Shown: one piece after another, positions 1-7,970 of the stretch
Position numbering within the stretch: position 1 is the stretch's first letter
Layout of the letters: each line of letters starts with the position of its first letter
Assembly: GCA_003133265.1 (NCBI GenBank)
Contig: PKWQ01000291.1
Span: forward strand, 1,331 to 18,258
Reading direction: 5' to 3'
Length of the DNA: 16,928 nt
From: Acetobacteraceae bacterium
GTDB lineage: Bacteria; Pseudomonadota; Alphaproteobacteria; Acetobacterales; Acetobacteraceae
Translations under genes and position numbers: made by a program
The notes under the pieces: generated by a model
What the model saw: the letters and a program-made list of their open reading frames with translations, nothing else
The model's database searches: none
Told to the model about the DNA's origin: nothing

Positions 1-1718
1 GCCGCCGCGCGGCCGAGCGCGATCGCCACGGTAGTCTTGCCCTCGGCCGGACGGGCGGCGGTGATGGCGATGATCCGTGGCCGCTCGGTGCCGAACCACA
101 GCCCGGCCCGCAGCGCGCGCAGCTGCTCGGCGAAGGGCGAGAGCGGCTTGTGGGCGACGAAATCCTCGATCCGGGTCCGTTTCAGTGCCCGCGCGCCGAT
201 TTCCGGGATCAGTGCGAAGCAGGGCAGGCCGAGCACCGCGCGCACGTCCTCGCCGCTGCGGAACGTGGCATCGGCGAGTTCGCGCAGATAGACCGCCAGC
301 AGCCCGAACAGCACGCCGAACGACGCGGCGGCGGCCAGCAGCGGCCCGGACCGTGGGAAGCTCGGCTGCACCGGCGCCAACGCGGCGGAGACCACGCGCG
401 CGTCCGGGGTCTCGATCGCCGCCTGCTGCGCGGTCTGCTGGATGCTGCCCAGCACCGCCTGCAACAGGGTGCGCGACGCCTCGGCATCGCGCTCGATGGC
501 GTTCAACGGGATTTGCGCCTGGGCGTTCCTTTCCAGCCCGGCCTGTGCCTGCGCCAGCGCCTGCTCCAGCGTCGCCACCCGCGCGGTCGCGGCGCGCAAA
601 TCGGCCTCCGCCGCCGCGACGACCCGACCGATCTCGCCGCCGACCGAGCGATCCGCCTCGGCCAGTTCGCCGCGCAGCGCCAGTACATCCGGATGATTCG
701 GCCCGAGCCGCGCCAGCAGCGACTGCAGCTGTGCCGCCAACTGTTCGCGATGCGCGCGCAGCGGCGCCACGCTCAGCGCGATCGCCGCCTGTGCGTTGGC
801 ACCGATGCGGCCCCGCGCCGCGTCCAGCCGCGCTTCCGCCCGCGCCCGCTCATCGCGCGCCGCCAGCACGTCGGTGGACAGCCGGCTGACCTGCTCGGTG
901 CCCAGCCCGGCCTGCACGCCCTGCACCATCCCCTGGCGCGCGCGGTAGGCGGCGATGCGATCCTCGGCGTCCAGCACCTCGCGCCGGAGTTCGCCGACAC
1001 GGCGCTCCAGCCAGCGATCGGCGCGACGTACTGCCTCGATCTTGGTCTCCAGCTGGTCCTGGATATAGAGCTCGGCGACCATGTTGGCCGCCGCCGCCGC
1101 CAGCTTGCGGTCCTTGGCGGTGAAGCCGATCTCCATCACCCGCGATGCCTTCGCGGTGGTCACATCGATCGCCGCCTGCACCGCCAGCACCACCGCGTGG
1201 TGCGCGTCCTCGGCGTCGGGCGGCGATGATGGCGGGGCGAACCAGGGGAGATAGCGGGCAACCGTCCGGCGCGCGTCTTCCAGCAGTCGGGCCGGCAATC
1301 GGGGTGGGCGCAGCGCGCGGTTGAATGCGGGGTCGCGGTCCAGCCCGAAACGCTCGGCCACCCGCTCCGCCGTGCGCAGGCCACGGACGATCTCGGCCTG
1401 ACTCGCCATCACCGCTTCCGTGGTCGGGTCCGCCCGCAGGATGCTCTGCAACTCCGGCAGCGTGTAGGTGTTGGGCTCATAGAGCACCGAGGCCGTCGCG
1501 GTGTAGCGCGGCGTAACCTGACCGAGCGCGATCCAGGCCAGCAGCGGCATCAGCAGGCTGGACAGGATCAGCGTGAAGCGCCGGCGGCGCAGGATCGACA
1601 GCACCGCACCCAGGCTCGGCGCGCCCACCTCCTCGCCAGCCAGCGAAGCGGCGGCCGAAGCGGGCCGGCGCCGTTCGAACGGTGCTCCGGTCGGAAGCTC
1701 GGCGGGTCTGTCCAGCAT
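1..1718 (-). CDS. Wzc/GumC-like polysaccharide chain-length determinant with tyrosine kinase domain (partial, 3' end outside window)
   Basis: This is probably an inner-membrane polysaccharide co-polymerase that sets chain length and carries a cytoplasmic BY-kinase. About 572 residues are visible. After a Pro/Ala/Arg-rich N terminus there is a membrane segment at about residues 48-68, followed by the Wzz-like region (RYTATASVLYEP). A long periplasmic, Ala/Arg/Glu-rich stretch is likely coiled coil. A Pro-rich motif (LAPVQPSFPRSGPL) precedes a second membrane segment at about 455-478, then a cytoplasmic part with a Walker A motif (PAEGKTTVAIALG, Lys about 561). The window edge cuts the protein just after Walker A, so Walker B and the tyrosine tail cannot be seen. 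ATG at 1718 is chosen because AGGA lies 6 nt upstream; an in-frame ATG at 1760 has no such site. The divergent GumB-like gene supports an exopolysaccharide export role. The family is clear; the exact polymer is unknown. Confidence 0.88.
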   Translation of the reverse strand, partial: MLDRPAELPTGAPFERRRPASAAASLAGEEVGAPSLGAVLSILRRRRFTLILSSLLMPLLAWIALGQVTPRYTATASVLYEPNTYTLPELQSILRADPTTEAVMASQAEIVRGLRTAERVAERFGLDRDPAFNRALRPPRLPARLLEDARRTVARYLPWFAPPSSPPDAEDAHHAVVLAVQAAIDVTTAKASRVMEIGFTAKDRKLAAAAANMVAELYIQDQLETKIEAVRRADRWLERRVGELRREVLDAEDRIAAYRARQGMVQGVQAGLGTEQVSRLSTDVLAARDERARAEARLDAARGRIGANAQAAIALSVAPLRAHREQLAAQLQSLLARLGPNHPDVLALRGELAEADRSVGGEIGRVVAAAEADLRAATARVATLEQALAQAQAGLERNAQAQIPLNAIERDAEASRTLLQAVLGSIQQTAQQAAIETPDARVVSAALAPVQPSFPRSGPLLAAAASFGVLFGLLAVYLRELADATFRSGEDVRAVLGLPCFALIPEIGARALKRTRIEDFVAHKPLSPFAEQLRALRAGLWFGTERPRIIAITAARPAEGKTTVAIALGRAA

Positions 1719-1891
1719 GGTCCATCCTGCATCGACCTGCGCGCGGCCGTGAACACGCATATGTATTCTATTTGGAGTAGCCGATCCAAGCGGTTAACAT
1801 ATACTTAAAGTTGTATTCATATGATAGATGAACGTCCAGGTATTCACCTGACGGCATCAAACTGCCGCGCCATCGCCCCAGGACCGATAGG
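1719..1891. promoter_or_regulatory. AT-rich divergent intergenic region between the GumC-like and GumB-like genes
   Basis: This 173-nt stretch is markedly AT-rich (about 1758-1830) in an otherwise GC-rich window and separates two divergent polysaccharide export genes, so it probably holds both promoters. The hexamer GTATTC occurs three times (1763-1768, 1813-1818, 1840-1845), and CATATG occurs at 1758-1763 and 1818-1823. TATACT (1800-1805) and TATGAT (1820-1825) resemble -10 boxes on the plus strand, and TAGAAT (complement of 1765-1770) does on the minus strand. None has a -35 box at normal spacing. The promoter role is inferred from position and base composition. Confidence 0.5.
1837..1850. 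promoter_or_regulatory. Perfect inverted repeat, candidate operator upstream of the GumB-like gene
   Basis: CAGGT-ATTC-ACCTG is a perfect 5-bp inverted repeat around a 4-nt centre, about 40 nt upstream of the GumB-like start. Its centre overlaps the third GTATTC copy of this intergenic region. It could be a regulator site or a short hairpin in the leader. No regulator can be named from the sequence. Confidence 0.3.
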
Positions 1892-2473
1892 TTGACCGCC
1901 GTGCGACACGCATCTCCCAGACGCCCCACCCTGCTGCTCGCCCTTCTCCTGGCCGTGGCCAGCTGCGCCCGTCCGGGCGCCGACCTGCCGCCGCTGGCGG
2001 AGGCCACCGAGCCGGTCTATCGCCTGGGGCCGGGGGATCAGGTGCGGGTCATCACGTTCGGCCAGGACCAGCTGACCGGCGAGTTCCGGGTGAACGACAG
2101 CGGCAACCTGGCACTGCCGCTGCTCGGCAGCGTCCACGCCGCCGGCCTGACCACCACCGGGCTGGAGACGGTCATCGCCGGCGGGCTGACGCGGGCCAGC
2201 CTGCTGCAGGCGCCCTCGGTGGCGGTGGAGGTGATCGAGTATCGTCCGATCTTCGTGCTGGGCGAGGTCGCCAAGCCCGGCCAGTTTCCCTACCAGCCCG
2301 GCATGACCGTGGTGACGGCGGTGGCGGTCGCCGGCGGCTTCACCTACCGCGCGATCGAGGACTATGCTGGCGTGGTCCGCACCGACAATGGCACCGCCAT
2401 GGAAGGACGGGCCGCCCGGAACAGCTTTCTCCGGCCGGGCGACGTCATCACAGTTTTCGAGCGACGGTTCTGA
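1892..2473 (+). CDS. GumB/Wza-like polysaccharide export outer membrane lipoprotein
   Basis: This is probably the outer-membrane/periplasmic exit component of an exopolysaccharide exporter, working with the divergent GumC-like protein. An N-terminal signal with a leucine-rich core ends in a lipobox-like LAVASC (Cys25 from the TTG start). A poly-export domain follows (YRLGPGDQVRVITFGQD, then FRVNDSGNLALPLLG), and then one SLBB-type segment (RPIFVLGEVAKPGQFPY). At 193 residues it is short like GumB and lacks the extra SLBB and C-terminal helix regions of E. coli Wza (about 380 residues). The start is TTG 1892 (AGGA 8 nt upstream) or GTG 1901 (AGG 9 nt upstream); both keep the signal peptide. 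Its TGA overlaps the proposed CTG start of the next gene. Confidence 0.85.
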   Translation: MTAVRHASPRRPTLLLALLLAVASCARPGADLPPLAEATEPVYRLGPGDQVRVITFGQDQLTGEFRVNDSGNLALPLLGSVHAAGLTTTGLETVIAGGLTRASLLQAPSVAVEVIEYRPIFVLGEVAKPGQFPYQPGMTVVTAVAVAGGFTYRAIEDYAGVVRTDNGTAMEGRAARNSFLRPGDVITVFERRF

Positions 2474-3312
2474 CCCTCATTGCGCGACTGCTTCCGCTAG
2501 CCCTGTATTGCCTCGCCGGGTCCGCCGCGTTCGCGGCCGACAGGACTGAGTCCGTTGCGTTCGCGACCGGTGGCCCGGCGCGCGGACCGCTGCACATCAT
2601 CGGCGGCCCATCGGTGGGCTGCATCGCCGGGGCGGTGGCGCTGCCGCGCCAGGGTTCGGGCTTTCAGACCGTGCATCTGACCCATGCGCATTTCTGGGGC
2701 GCGCCAGGCACCATCGCCGCCATCGAGCAACTGGGCCAACAGGTTCACGCCGCCGGGCTCGGAGAGGTTTACATCGAGGACATATCCCGCCCGCGCGGCG
2801 GCCCGCTGGAAGGCGGCCACGTCGCGCACCAGCTCGGCCTGGATGTCGATGTCGGCCTGGACACCAGCCAAAAGCCCCCGCTCTCGGCGAGCGAACGCGA
2901 GACGGTGGAACTCGCCAGCATGGTCCGTCCGGACCTGCGCGGCGTGCGCGCCGACCGCTGGAACCCGGGCGTGGTGACGCTGCTGCATCTGGCCACCCAG
3001 TTGCCGGACATCGACCGCATCCTGGTCAATCCCGCGATCAAGCAGCAACTCTGCCAGGAGGTGCGCGGCGACCGCGCCTGGCTGCGCCTGATCCGTCCGT
3101 GGTACGGCCACGCCGCGCATATGCACATCCATTTCCGCTGTCCGCCGGGCCAGACGGACTGCATGCCGCAACCGCCACCGCCGCAAGGCGAGGGCTGCGA
3201 CGCCACGCTGCAATGGTGGTTCGACCAGCTCGATGCCCCGCCCGCGCCCGCCAAGCCGCATGTCCCGGCGCCGTTGCCTATCGCCTGCAAGGCCGTGATG
3301 AACGCGCCATGA
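2470..3312 (+). CDS. mepA: MepA-like penicillin-insensitive murein endopeptidase, probable CTG start
   Basis: This is a periplasmic LAS-type zinc endopeptidase that cleaves peptide cross-links in peptidoglycan. Family landmarks are VGCIAGAVALP near the N terminus, SRPRGGPLEGGH, and the metal set His120/Asp127 (GGHVAHQLGLDVD) with His214/217/219 (GHAAHMHIHF), which match the spacing of E. coli His113, Asp120 and His206/209/211. The C terminus is Pro-rich. The first conventional start in this frame is GTG 2614, but it would remove the family-like IIGGPSVGC segment and a signal-peptide-like stretch (ARLLPLALYCLAGSAAFAA). No ATG, GTG or TTG lies upstream in the open frame as far as I read it (to 2281). 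CTG at 2470, overlapping the previous TGA as CTGA, is therefore preferred; ATT 2479 is possible. From CTG the protein is 280 residues (E. coli MepA is 274). Family confidence is high, start confidence moderate. Confidence 0.83.
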   Translation: MTLIARLLPLALYCLAGSAAFAADRTESVAFATGGPARGPLHIIGGPSVGCIAGAVALPRQGSGFQTVHLTHAHFWGAPGTIAAIEQLGQQVHAAGLGEVYIEDISRPRGGPLEGGHVAHQLGLDVDVGLDTSQKPPLSASERETVELASMVRPDLRGVRADRWNPGVVTLLHLATQLPDIDRILVNPAIKQQLCQEVRGDRAWLRLIRPWYGHAAHMHIHFRCPPGQTDCMPQPPPPQGEGCDATLQWWFDQLDAPPAPAKPHVPAPLPIACKAVMNAP

Positions 3313-4481
3313 GGTTCGATCACCGGACCGCTGCTCTGACCGTCGCCGGGATGATCAACTTCCTGAACATGTATTCGATCCAGGCCGTGCTTCCGGTCAT
3401 GGCGCAGGATTTCGAGGTCTCGGTGGCGCAGACCGGGCTGACCATCACCGCCACCACCGCGGCGATCGCCCTGGTCGCGCCGATCATCGGCTCGATCTCC
3501 GACCGGTTCGGCCGCAAGCGGCTGATCGTCGGCGCGATGTGGGCGCTGATCCTGCCGACGCTGCTGTCCGCCACGGCGCCGACGCTCGACATGCTGATCC
3601 TGTGGCGTTTCGTGCAGGGCCTGATGATGCCGTTCATCTTCGCCGTCACCGTCGCCTATATCGGCGACGAGACCGAGGGCGCGGAAATGATCCGGCTGAC
3701 CGGCATCTACTCCATGGGCACCATCTTCGGCGGTTTCTTCGGCCGTTTCCTGGCCGGCTTCACCGCCGACCTGGCCGGCTGGCGGGCCTCGTTCGTGGTA
3801 CTGGCGGCCTGCACGACGCTGTCCGCGCTGTATGTCGGCGCCGCGCTGCCGCGCGAGACCCGGTTTCGCCCGGTGCGCGGCCTGCGCAACACGATGGCGG
3901 GTTTCGCCGATCACATCACCAACCGCCGGCTGCTCGCCACCTACGCGGTCGGCTTCACCGTGCTGTTCTCGATCGTGACCGCCTTCACCTACGCCAACTT
4001 CCTGCTGGCCGCCCCGCCCTACAATCTCGGCCCGGGGGCGCTCGGCTCGATCTTCGTGGTCTACATGGTGGGCATGGTCACCACGCCGATCGCCACGCGG
4101 CTGGCGATCCGGTTCGGGCGGCTCAATACGCTGGCCCTGGCCGTCGCCGGCGCGGTCGGCGGGCTGCTGCTGACCTTGCTGCCGAGCCTGATCGCCATCA
4201 TCGCCGGCCTCGGGATGATCGCCGGCGCGGTGTTCGTGCAGGGTGCGCTGGCGATCGGCTTCATCGGCACCGTGGCGCGCCACGCCAAATCCGCCGCCGT
4301 CGGGCTCTATGTCACGTTCTACTATATCGGCGGCAGCCTGGGCGGAATCGCACCCGCCGGCATCTGGCACGTCGCCGGCTGGCCCGGCTGCGTCGCGCTG
4401 TCGATCCTGATGCAGGTGCTCATGCTGGCCATCGCGGCCACATTCTGGCGCGAGCGGGGCGAACGCCGCGCGGACGGCTGA
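3309..4481 (+). CDS. MFS transporter, YnfM-like
   Basis: This is a 390-residue major facilitator superfamily permease of the inner membrane with about 12 hydrophobic segments. The motif A loop between segments 2 and 3 is clear (GSISDRFGRKRLI, residues 61-73), and a glycine-rich motif follows in segment 5 (GIYSMGTIFGGFFGRFLAG). The overall pattern recalls the YnfM/arabinose-efflux-like group, whose substrates are mostly unknown. ATG 3309 is chosen because it overlaps the mepA stop as ATGA and begins directly with a short cytoplasmic N terminus; the frame is open further upstream but lies over mepA. It is probably co-transcribed with the GumB-like and MepA-like genes. It lacks the features of a Wzx flippase, so a direct role in polysaccharide export is not implied. 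Confidence 0.85.
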   Translation: MRFDHRTAALTVAGMINFLNMYSIQAVLPVMAQDFEVSVAQTGLTITATTAAIALVAPIIGSISDRFGRKRLIVGAMWALILPTLLSATAPTLDMLILWRFVQGLMMPFIFAVTVAYIGDETEGAEMIRLTGIYSMGTIFGGFFGRFLAGFTADLAGWRASFVVLAACTTLSALYVGAALPRETRFRPVRGLRNTMAGFADHITNRRLLATYAVGFTVLFSIVTAFTYANFLLAAPPYNLGPGALGSIFVVYMVGMVTTPIATRLAIRFGRLNTLALAVAGAVGGLLLTLLPSLIAIIAGLGMIAGAVFVQGALAIGFIGTVARHAKSAAVGLYVTFYYIGGSLGGIAPAGIWHVAGWPGCVALSILMQVLMLAIAATFWRERGERRADG

Positions 4482-4528
4482 CGAGCCGCACCCGCTCGCG
4501 CGCTTGCCGTCCGACCCTGCCGACGCCA

Positions 4529-4543
4529 TGTTGCGAAGCAACA
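4529..4543. other. Small perfect hairpin in the MFS-coxL intergenic gap
   Basis: TGTTGC-GAA-GCAACA is a perfect 6-bp stem with a GAA triloop in the 159-nt gap after the MFS stop. No T-tract follows it, so it is a poor intrinsic terminator candidate. It may be an RNA structure or chance. Nothing else clear was seen in this gap apart from the ribosome binding site of the next gene. Confidence 0.25.
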
Positions 4544-4640
4544 GACCCTGCTCCCCGGACGACCCAGCGGCACGCGCCGGCGGGTTTTCGCGCTTTGCAT
4601 CCGTGGGACGGCCAACAGGGTGGGATCGGAGAGGCTGACG

Positions 4641-7007
4641 ATGGACATGAACGCCCATATGGACGATCTGGCGCCGGCCAAATTCGGCGTCGGCCAGCCG
4701 GTTCCCCGCAAGGAAGACCCGACCCTGCTGCAAGGCCGCGGCCGCTTTACCGACGACATCGACCTGCCGGGTCAGGCCTACGCCGCCATCGTCCGCAGCC
4801 GGGTCGCGCATGGCCGCATCCTGCGCGTGGACACCGACGCGGCGAAGGGCCTGCCCGGTGTGCTCGGCGTCTATACCGGCCATGACCTGACCGAAGCCGG
4901 CTTCGGCTTCATGCCGAAGGGCCTGATGTTGAAGAACCGCGACGGCTCGGACATGCCGAAGCCGGACCAGCCGGTGCTGACCACCGATTTCGTGCGCTAT
5001 GTCGGCGACCCCGTCGCCTTCGTGGTGGCGGAGACGCCGAAACAGGCCAAGGACGCGGCCGAGGCGGTGTTCGTCGACATCGACCCGCTGCCCGCCGTCA
5101 CCGAGGCGGCAGCCGCCATTGCCCCCGGCGCGCCGCAGATCTATCCGGGCGTGCCGAACAACATGATCCTGGACTTCCATTTCGGCGACGCCGCGAAGGT
5201 CGCCGATGCGTTCGCCCGCGCGGCACACGTCACGCGCCTGCGCATCCGCAACAGCCGCGTCGTCGTCGCGCCGATGGAGCCGCGTTCGGCGATCGGCGAA
5301 TTCAGCCCCACGGACGAACGCTGGGTGCTGCGGCTCGGCTGCCAGGGCGCATTCAACATGCGCCAGTCATTGAGCGTGCCGCTGAAGGTGCCGGTGGCGA
5401 AAATCCGCGTGCTGATCGGCAATGTCGGCGGCTCGTTCGGGATGAAGTCGTCCTGCTATCCCGAATATGTCTGCATCCTGCACGCCGCCCGCGCCCTCGG
5501 CCGGCCGGTGAAATGGACCGACGAGCGCTCGGACAGCTTCCTCTCCGACAGCCACGGGCGCGATCACGACATGACGGCGGAACTGGCGCTGGACGGCGAG
5601 GGGCATTTCACCGCGCTGCGCATCTCCGGCTACGGCAATGTCGGCGCCTATCTGTCGAACGCCTCGCCGCAGCCCGCCACGCGGAACGCGGTGAAGAACA
5701 GCATAAGCGTCTACCGCACGCCGCTGCTGGAAGTGGCCACGAAGCTCGTGTTCACCAACACCACCCCGGTCGGCGCCTATCGCGGCGCCGGCAGGCCGGA
5801 GGCGAACTACTACATGGAGCGGCTGATCGACACCGCCGCCGCCGAGCTGGGCATCGACAGGATCGAGCTGCGCCGGCGCAACCTCATCCAGGCGGATGCG
5901 TTTCCCTACACCACGCCGTCCGGCAACGAATACGACAGCGGCGACTTTCCGACGGTGCTGGACAAGGCGCTGGCGCTCGCCGACTGGGACAATTTCCCCA
6001 CCCGCAGGATCGAGAGCCGCAAGCGGGGCAAGCTGCGCGGCATCGGCATCGGGCAATATCTGGAAGTCACCGCGCCGCCGGGCAACGAGATGGGCGGCAT
6101 CCGCTTCGAGGACGACGGCACGGTGACCATCATCACCGGCACGCTGGATTACGGTCAGGGCCACGCCTCGCCGTTCGCGCAGGTACTGAGCCAGTATCTC
6201 GGCGTGCCGTTCGAGCGCATCCGGCTGTTGCAGGGCGACAGCGACGAGCTGATCGCCGGCGGCGGCACCGGCGGGTCGAAATCCATCATGGCCAGCGGCG
6301 GCGCCATCGTCGAAGCCAGCGCATTGGTGATCGAGAAGGGCAGGAAGATCGCCGCCCATGTGCTGGAAGCGGCGGCGGTGGACATCGAATTCTCGGCCGG
6401 GCGGTTCAATATCGCCGGCACCGACCGGGGGATCGGGATCATGGAGCTGGCGGAGAAGCTGCGCGCCGGGCTGGAGCTGCCGGCGGACGTGCCGGACACG
6501 CTGAGCGTCGCGCACATCCACAAGGGCGCGCCATCGTCCTTCCCGAACGGCTGCCACATCGCCGAGGTGGAGGTGGACCCGGAGACCGGCGTGGTCGATG
6601 TGGTGCGCTACGCGATGGTCAACGATTTCGGCGTGGTCATCAATCCGCTGCTGGTCGAGGGCCAGGCGCATGGCGGCATCGTCCAGGGCATCGGCCAGGC
6701 GCTGAAGGAGCGGGTGGTCTATGACGAGGACGGGCAGATCATGACCGGCTCCTTCACCGACTACGCCCTGCCGCGCGCCGACGACGCGCCCGCCTTCGCG
6801 CTCGCCAGCCATTCGGTGCCGTCGAAGACCAACCTGCTCGGCGCTAAGGGCTGCGGCGAGGCCGGGTGCGCAGGCGCGCTGCCCTCGGTGATGAACGCGC
6901 TGGTCGATGCGCTGTCGGAATACGGCATCCGCCACATCGACATGCCCGCCACCCCCGAGCGCGTCTGGCAGGCGATCGAGACCGCCAGGGCGCACCGTGC
7001 CGCATAG
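4641..7007 (+). CDS. CoxL-like (form II) molybdenum hydroxylase large subunit
   Basis: This is a xanthine dehydrogenase/aldehyde oxidase family molybdopterin-cytosine-dinucleotide subunit of 788 residues. The N-terminal a/b hammerhead region (about residues 20-140) is followed by the molybdopterin-binding domains. Visible motifs are GGSFGMK, the active-site loop AYRGAGR at residues 379-385, GQGH at about 505-508, and KGCGEAG with the likely catalytic Glu740. AYRGAGR is the form II signature; true CO dehydrogenases (form I) carry AYRCSFR, so CO oxidation is unlikely to be the main reaction. An aldehyde or N-heterocycle hydroxylase is more plausible. ATG 4641 is chosen for its strong GGAGAGG 6 nt upstream. 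No CoxM-like FAD subunit or CoxS-like 2Fe-2S subunit lies on either side, so its electron partners must be encoded elsewhere or absent. Confidence 0.88.
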   Translation: MDMNAHMDDLAPAKFGVGQPVPRKEDPTLLQGRGRFTDDIDLPGQAYAAIVRSRVAHGRILRVDTDAAKGLPGVLGVYTGHDLTEAGFGFMPKGLMLKNRDGSDMPKPDQPVLTTDFVRYVGDPVAFVVAETPKQAKDAAEAVFVDIDPLPAVTEAAAAIAPGAPQIYPGVPNNMILDFHFGDAAKVADAFARAAHVTRLRIRNSRVVVAPMEPRSAIGEFSPTDERWVLRLGCQGAFNMRQSLSVPLKVPVAKIRVLIGNVGGSFGMKSSCYPEYVCILHAARALGRPVKWTDERSDSFLSDSHGRDHDMTAELALDGEGHFTALRISGYGNVGAYLSNASPQPATRNAVKNSISVYRTPLLEVATKLVFTNTTPVGAYRGAGRPEANYYMERLIDTAAAELGIDRIELRRRNLIQADAFPYTTPSGNEYDSGDFPTVLDKALALADWDNFPTRRIESRKRGKLRGIGIGQYLEVTAPPGNEMGGIRFEDDGTVTIITGTLDYGQGHASPFAQVLSQYLGVPFERIRLLQGDSDELIAGGGTGGSKSIMASGGAIVEASALVIEKGRKIAAHVLEAAAVDIEFSAGRFNIAGTDRGIGIMELAEKLRAGLELPADVPDTLSVAHIHKGAPSSFPNGCHIAEVEVDPETGVVDVVRYAMVNDFGVVINPLLVEGQAHGGIVQGIGQALKERVVYDEDGQIMTGSFTDYALPRADDAPAFALASHSVPSKTNLLGAKGCGEAGCAGALPSVMNALVDALSEYGIRHIDMPATPERVWQAIETARAHRAA

Positions 7008-7108
7008 AAGCCGCGAGCGATATCGACGTTGCGCGACAGGCCAAAGCACCCCATGTTTCGGCCGAACCGCGCGATTGTCGCCGAAGCCACAGCAGAGCGA
7101 GACCTCGC

Positions 7109-7969
7109 ATGCGTCAACACCGGCTGGTCCTTTGCACGCCCGACCGGGTGCTCTCTCCGGTGGTGGAGAGCGTCTGGGCGACGATCCGCCATGAAGCCGC
7201 CGGGGTGGTCAACCGCGAGCCGGTGCTTGCCCGGCTGATCGACGGGACGGTGCTGCATCACGACTGCTTCGCCGAATCGCTGATCGATTGCCTGACGCGC
7301 CGCCTCGCGGTGCCGGAACTGGATGCGTGGACGCTGGCGGAGGTGTTCCGCTGCGCATTCGACGACGAGTCGGCGCTGATCGACGCCGCCGCCAGCGACT
7401 TGCAGGCGATCCGCGACCGCGACCCGGCCTGCCCTGACCTGCTGACCCCGCTGCTGTATTTCAAGGGCTATCAGGCATTGCAGGCCCACCGCATCACCCA
7501 CCAGCTATGGCTCCAGGACAAGATCCATCTCGCCCGGCACCTGCAAAGCCGCGTGTCCGAGGTGTTCGGCATCGACATCCACCCCGCCGCGCGGATGGGC
7601 CGTGGCATCCTGATCGACCACGCCACCGGCCTGGTGATCGGCGAGACCGCCGTGGTGGAGGACGACGTCTCCATCCTCCAGGGCGTCACGCTGGGCGGCA
7701 CCGGCAAGGACACCGGCGACCGCCATCCGAAGATCCGCCGCGGCGTGCTGCTCGGCGCCGGCGCGACGGTGCTCGGCAACATCGAGGTCGGCGAGGGCGC
7801 CAAGGTCGGCGCCGGCAGCATCGTGCTCAGCCCGGTCGAGCCCTATACCACCGTGGTCGGCGTCCCCGCCCGCCCGGTTGGCCCGCGCCTGACCAGCCCG
7901 GCCGCGCTCAGCATGGAACAGTGCATGGACATGGACCAGCGCCTGGGCGCACCGCCGACCGGAAGCTGA
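7109..7969 (+). CDS. cysE: Serine O-acetyltransferase
   Basis: CysE transfers acetyl from acetyl-CoA to L-serine, giving O-acetylserine for cytoplasmic cysteine synthesis. The protein is 286 residues (E. coli 273). It has the alpha-helical SATase N-terminal domain, then left-handed beta-helix hexapeptide repeats (GVLLGAGATVLGNIEVG, GAKVGAGSIVL). The catalytic pair by spacing is Asp156/His171 (GIDIHPAARMGRGILIDHATG region), with His206 in GDRHPKI matching E. coli His193. The C-terminal tail is where family members bind cysteine synthase or feedback cysteine. ATG 7109 is chosen because it gives a family-like N terminus; the ribosome site is weak. The 101-nt gap upstream holds a 10-bp palindrome, TTCGGCCGAA (7057-7066), of unknown role. 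It converges with the next gene with 1 nt between stops. Confidence 0.92.
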   Translation: MRQHRLVLCTPDRVLSPVVESVWATIRHEAAGVVNREPVLARLIDGTVLHHDCFAESLIDCLTRRLAVPELDAWTLAEVFRCAFDDESALIDAAASDLQAIRDRDPACPDLLTPLLYFKGYQALQAHRITHQLWLQDKIHLARHLQSRVSEVFGIDIHPAARMGRGILIDHATGLVIGETAVVEDDVSILQGVTLGGTGKDTGDRHPKIRRGVLLGAGATVLGNIEVGEGAKVGAGSIVLSPVEPYTTVVGVPARPVGPRLTSPAALSMEQCMDMDQRLGAPPTGS

Positions 7970-7970
7970 T

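Noticed and set aside
150..1229. Plus-strand open frame opposite the GumC-like gene
   Set aside because: The minus-strand frame encodes recognisable Wzz and Walker A features; the plus-strand one has none.
3099..3308. Upstream extension of the MFS frame over the mepA 3' end
   Set aside because: The extension is non-homologous, charged sequence; ATG 3309 overlaps the mepA stop and starts a normal permease.
4529..4600. Intrinsic terminator after the MFS gene
   Set aside because: The small hairpin at 4529-4543 has no following T-tract, and the later TTTT at about 4580 lacks a strong stem directly before it.
4620..4640. GTG 4620 as the coxL start
   Set aside because: The GGAGAGG ribosome site lies downstream of it and at ideal spacing for ATG 4641.
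2769..5228. Very long minus-strand open frame (over 800 codons) opposite mepA, the MFS gene and part of coxL
   Set aside because: Its translation is low-complexity Arg/Gly/Asp/His-rich sequence without family motifs; it mirrors GC-rich codon use of well-recognised genes on the other strand.
4641..7007. Carbon monoxide dehydrogenase (form I CoxL)
   Set aside because: The active-site loop reads AYRGAGR, not the AYRCSFR of true CO dehydrogenases, and coxM/coxS are not adjacent.
5367..7049. Minus-strand open frame opposite coxL
   Set aside because: Same reason: antisense shadow of a clearly conserved gene with catalytic motifs.
6866..7108. Upstream extension of the cysE frame into coxL
   Set aside because: Overlaps the conserved coxL C terminus and adds Arg-rich sequence not found in CysE proteins.
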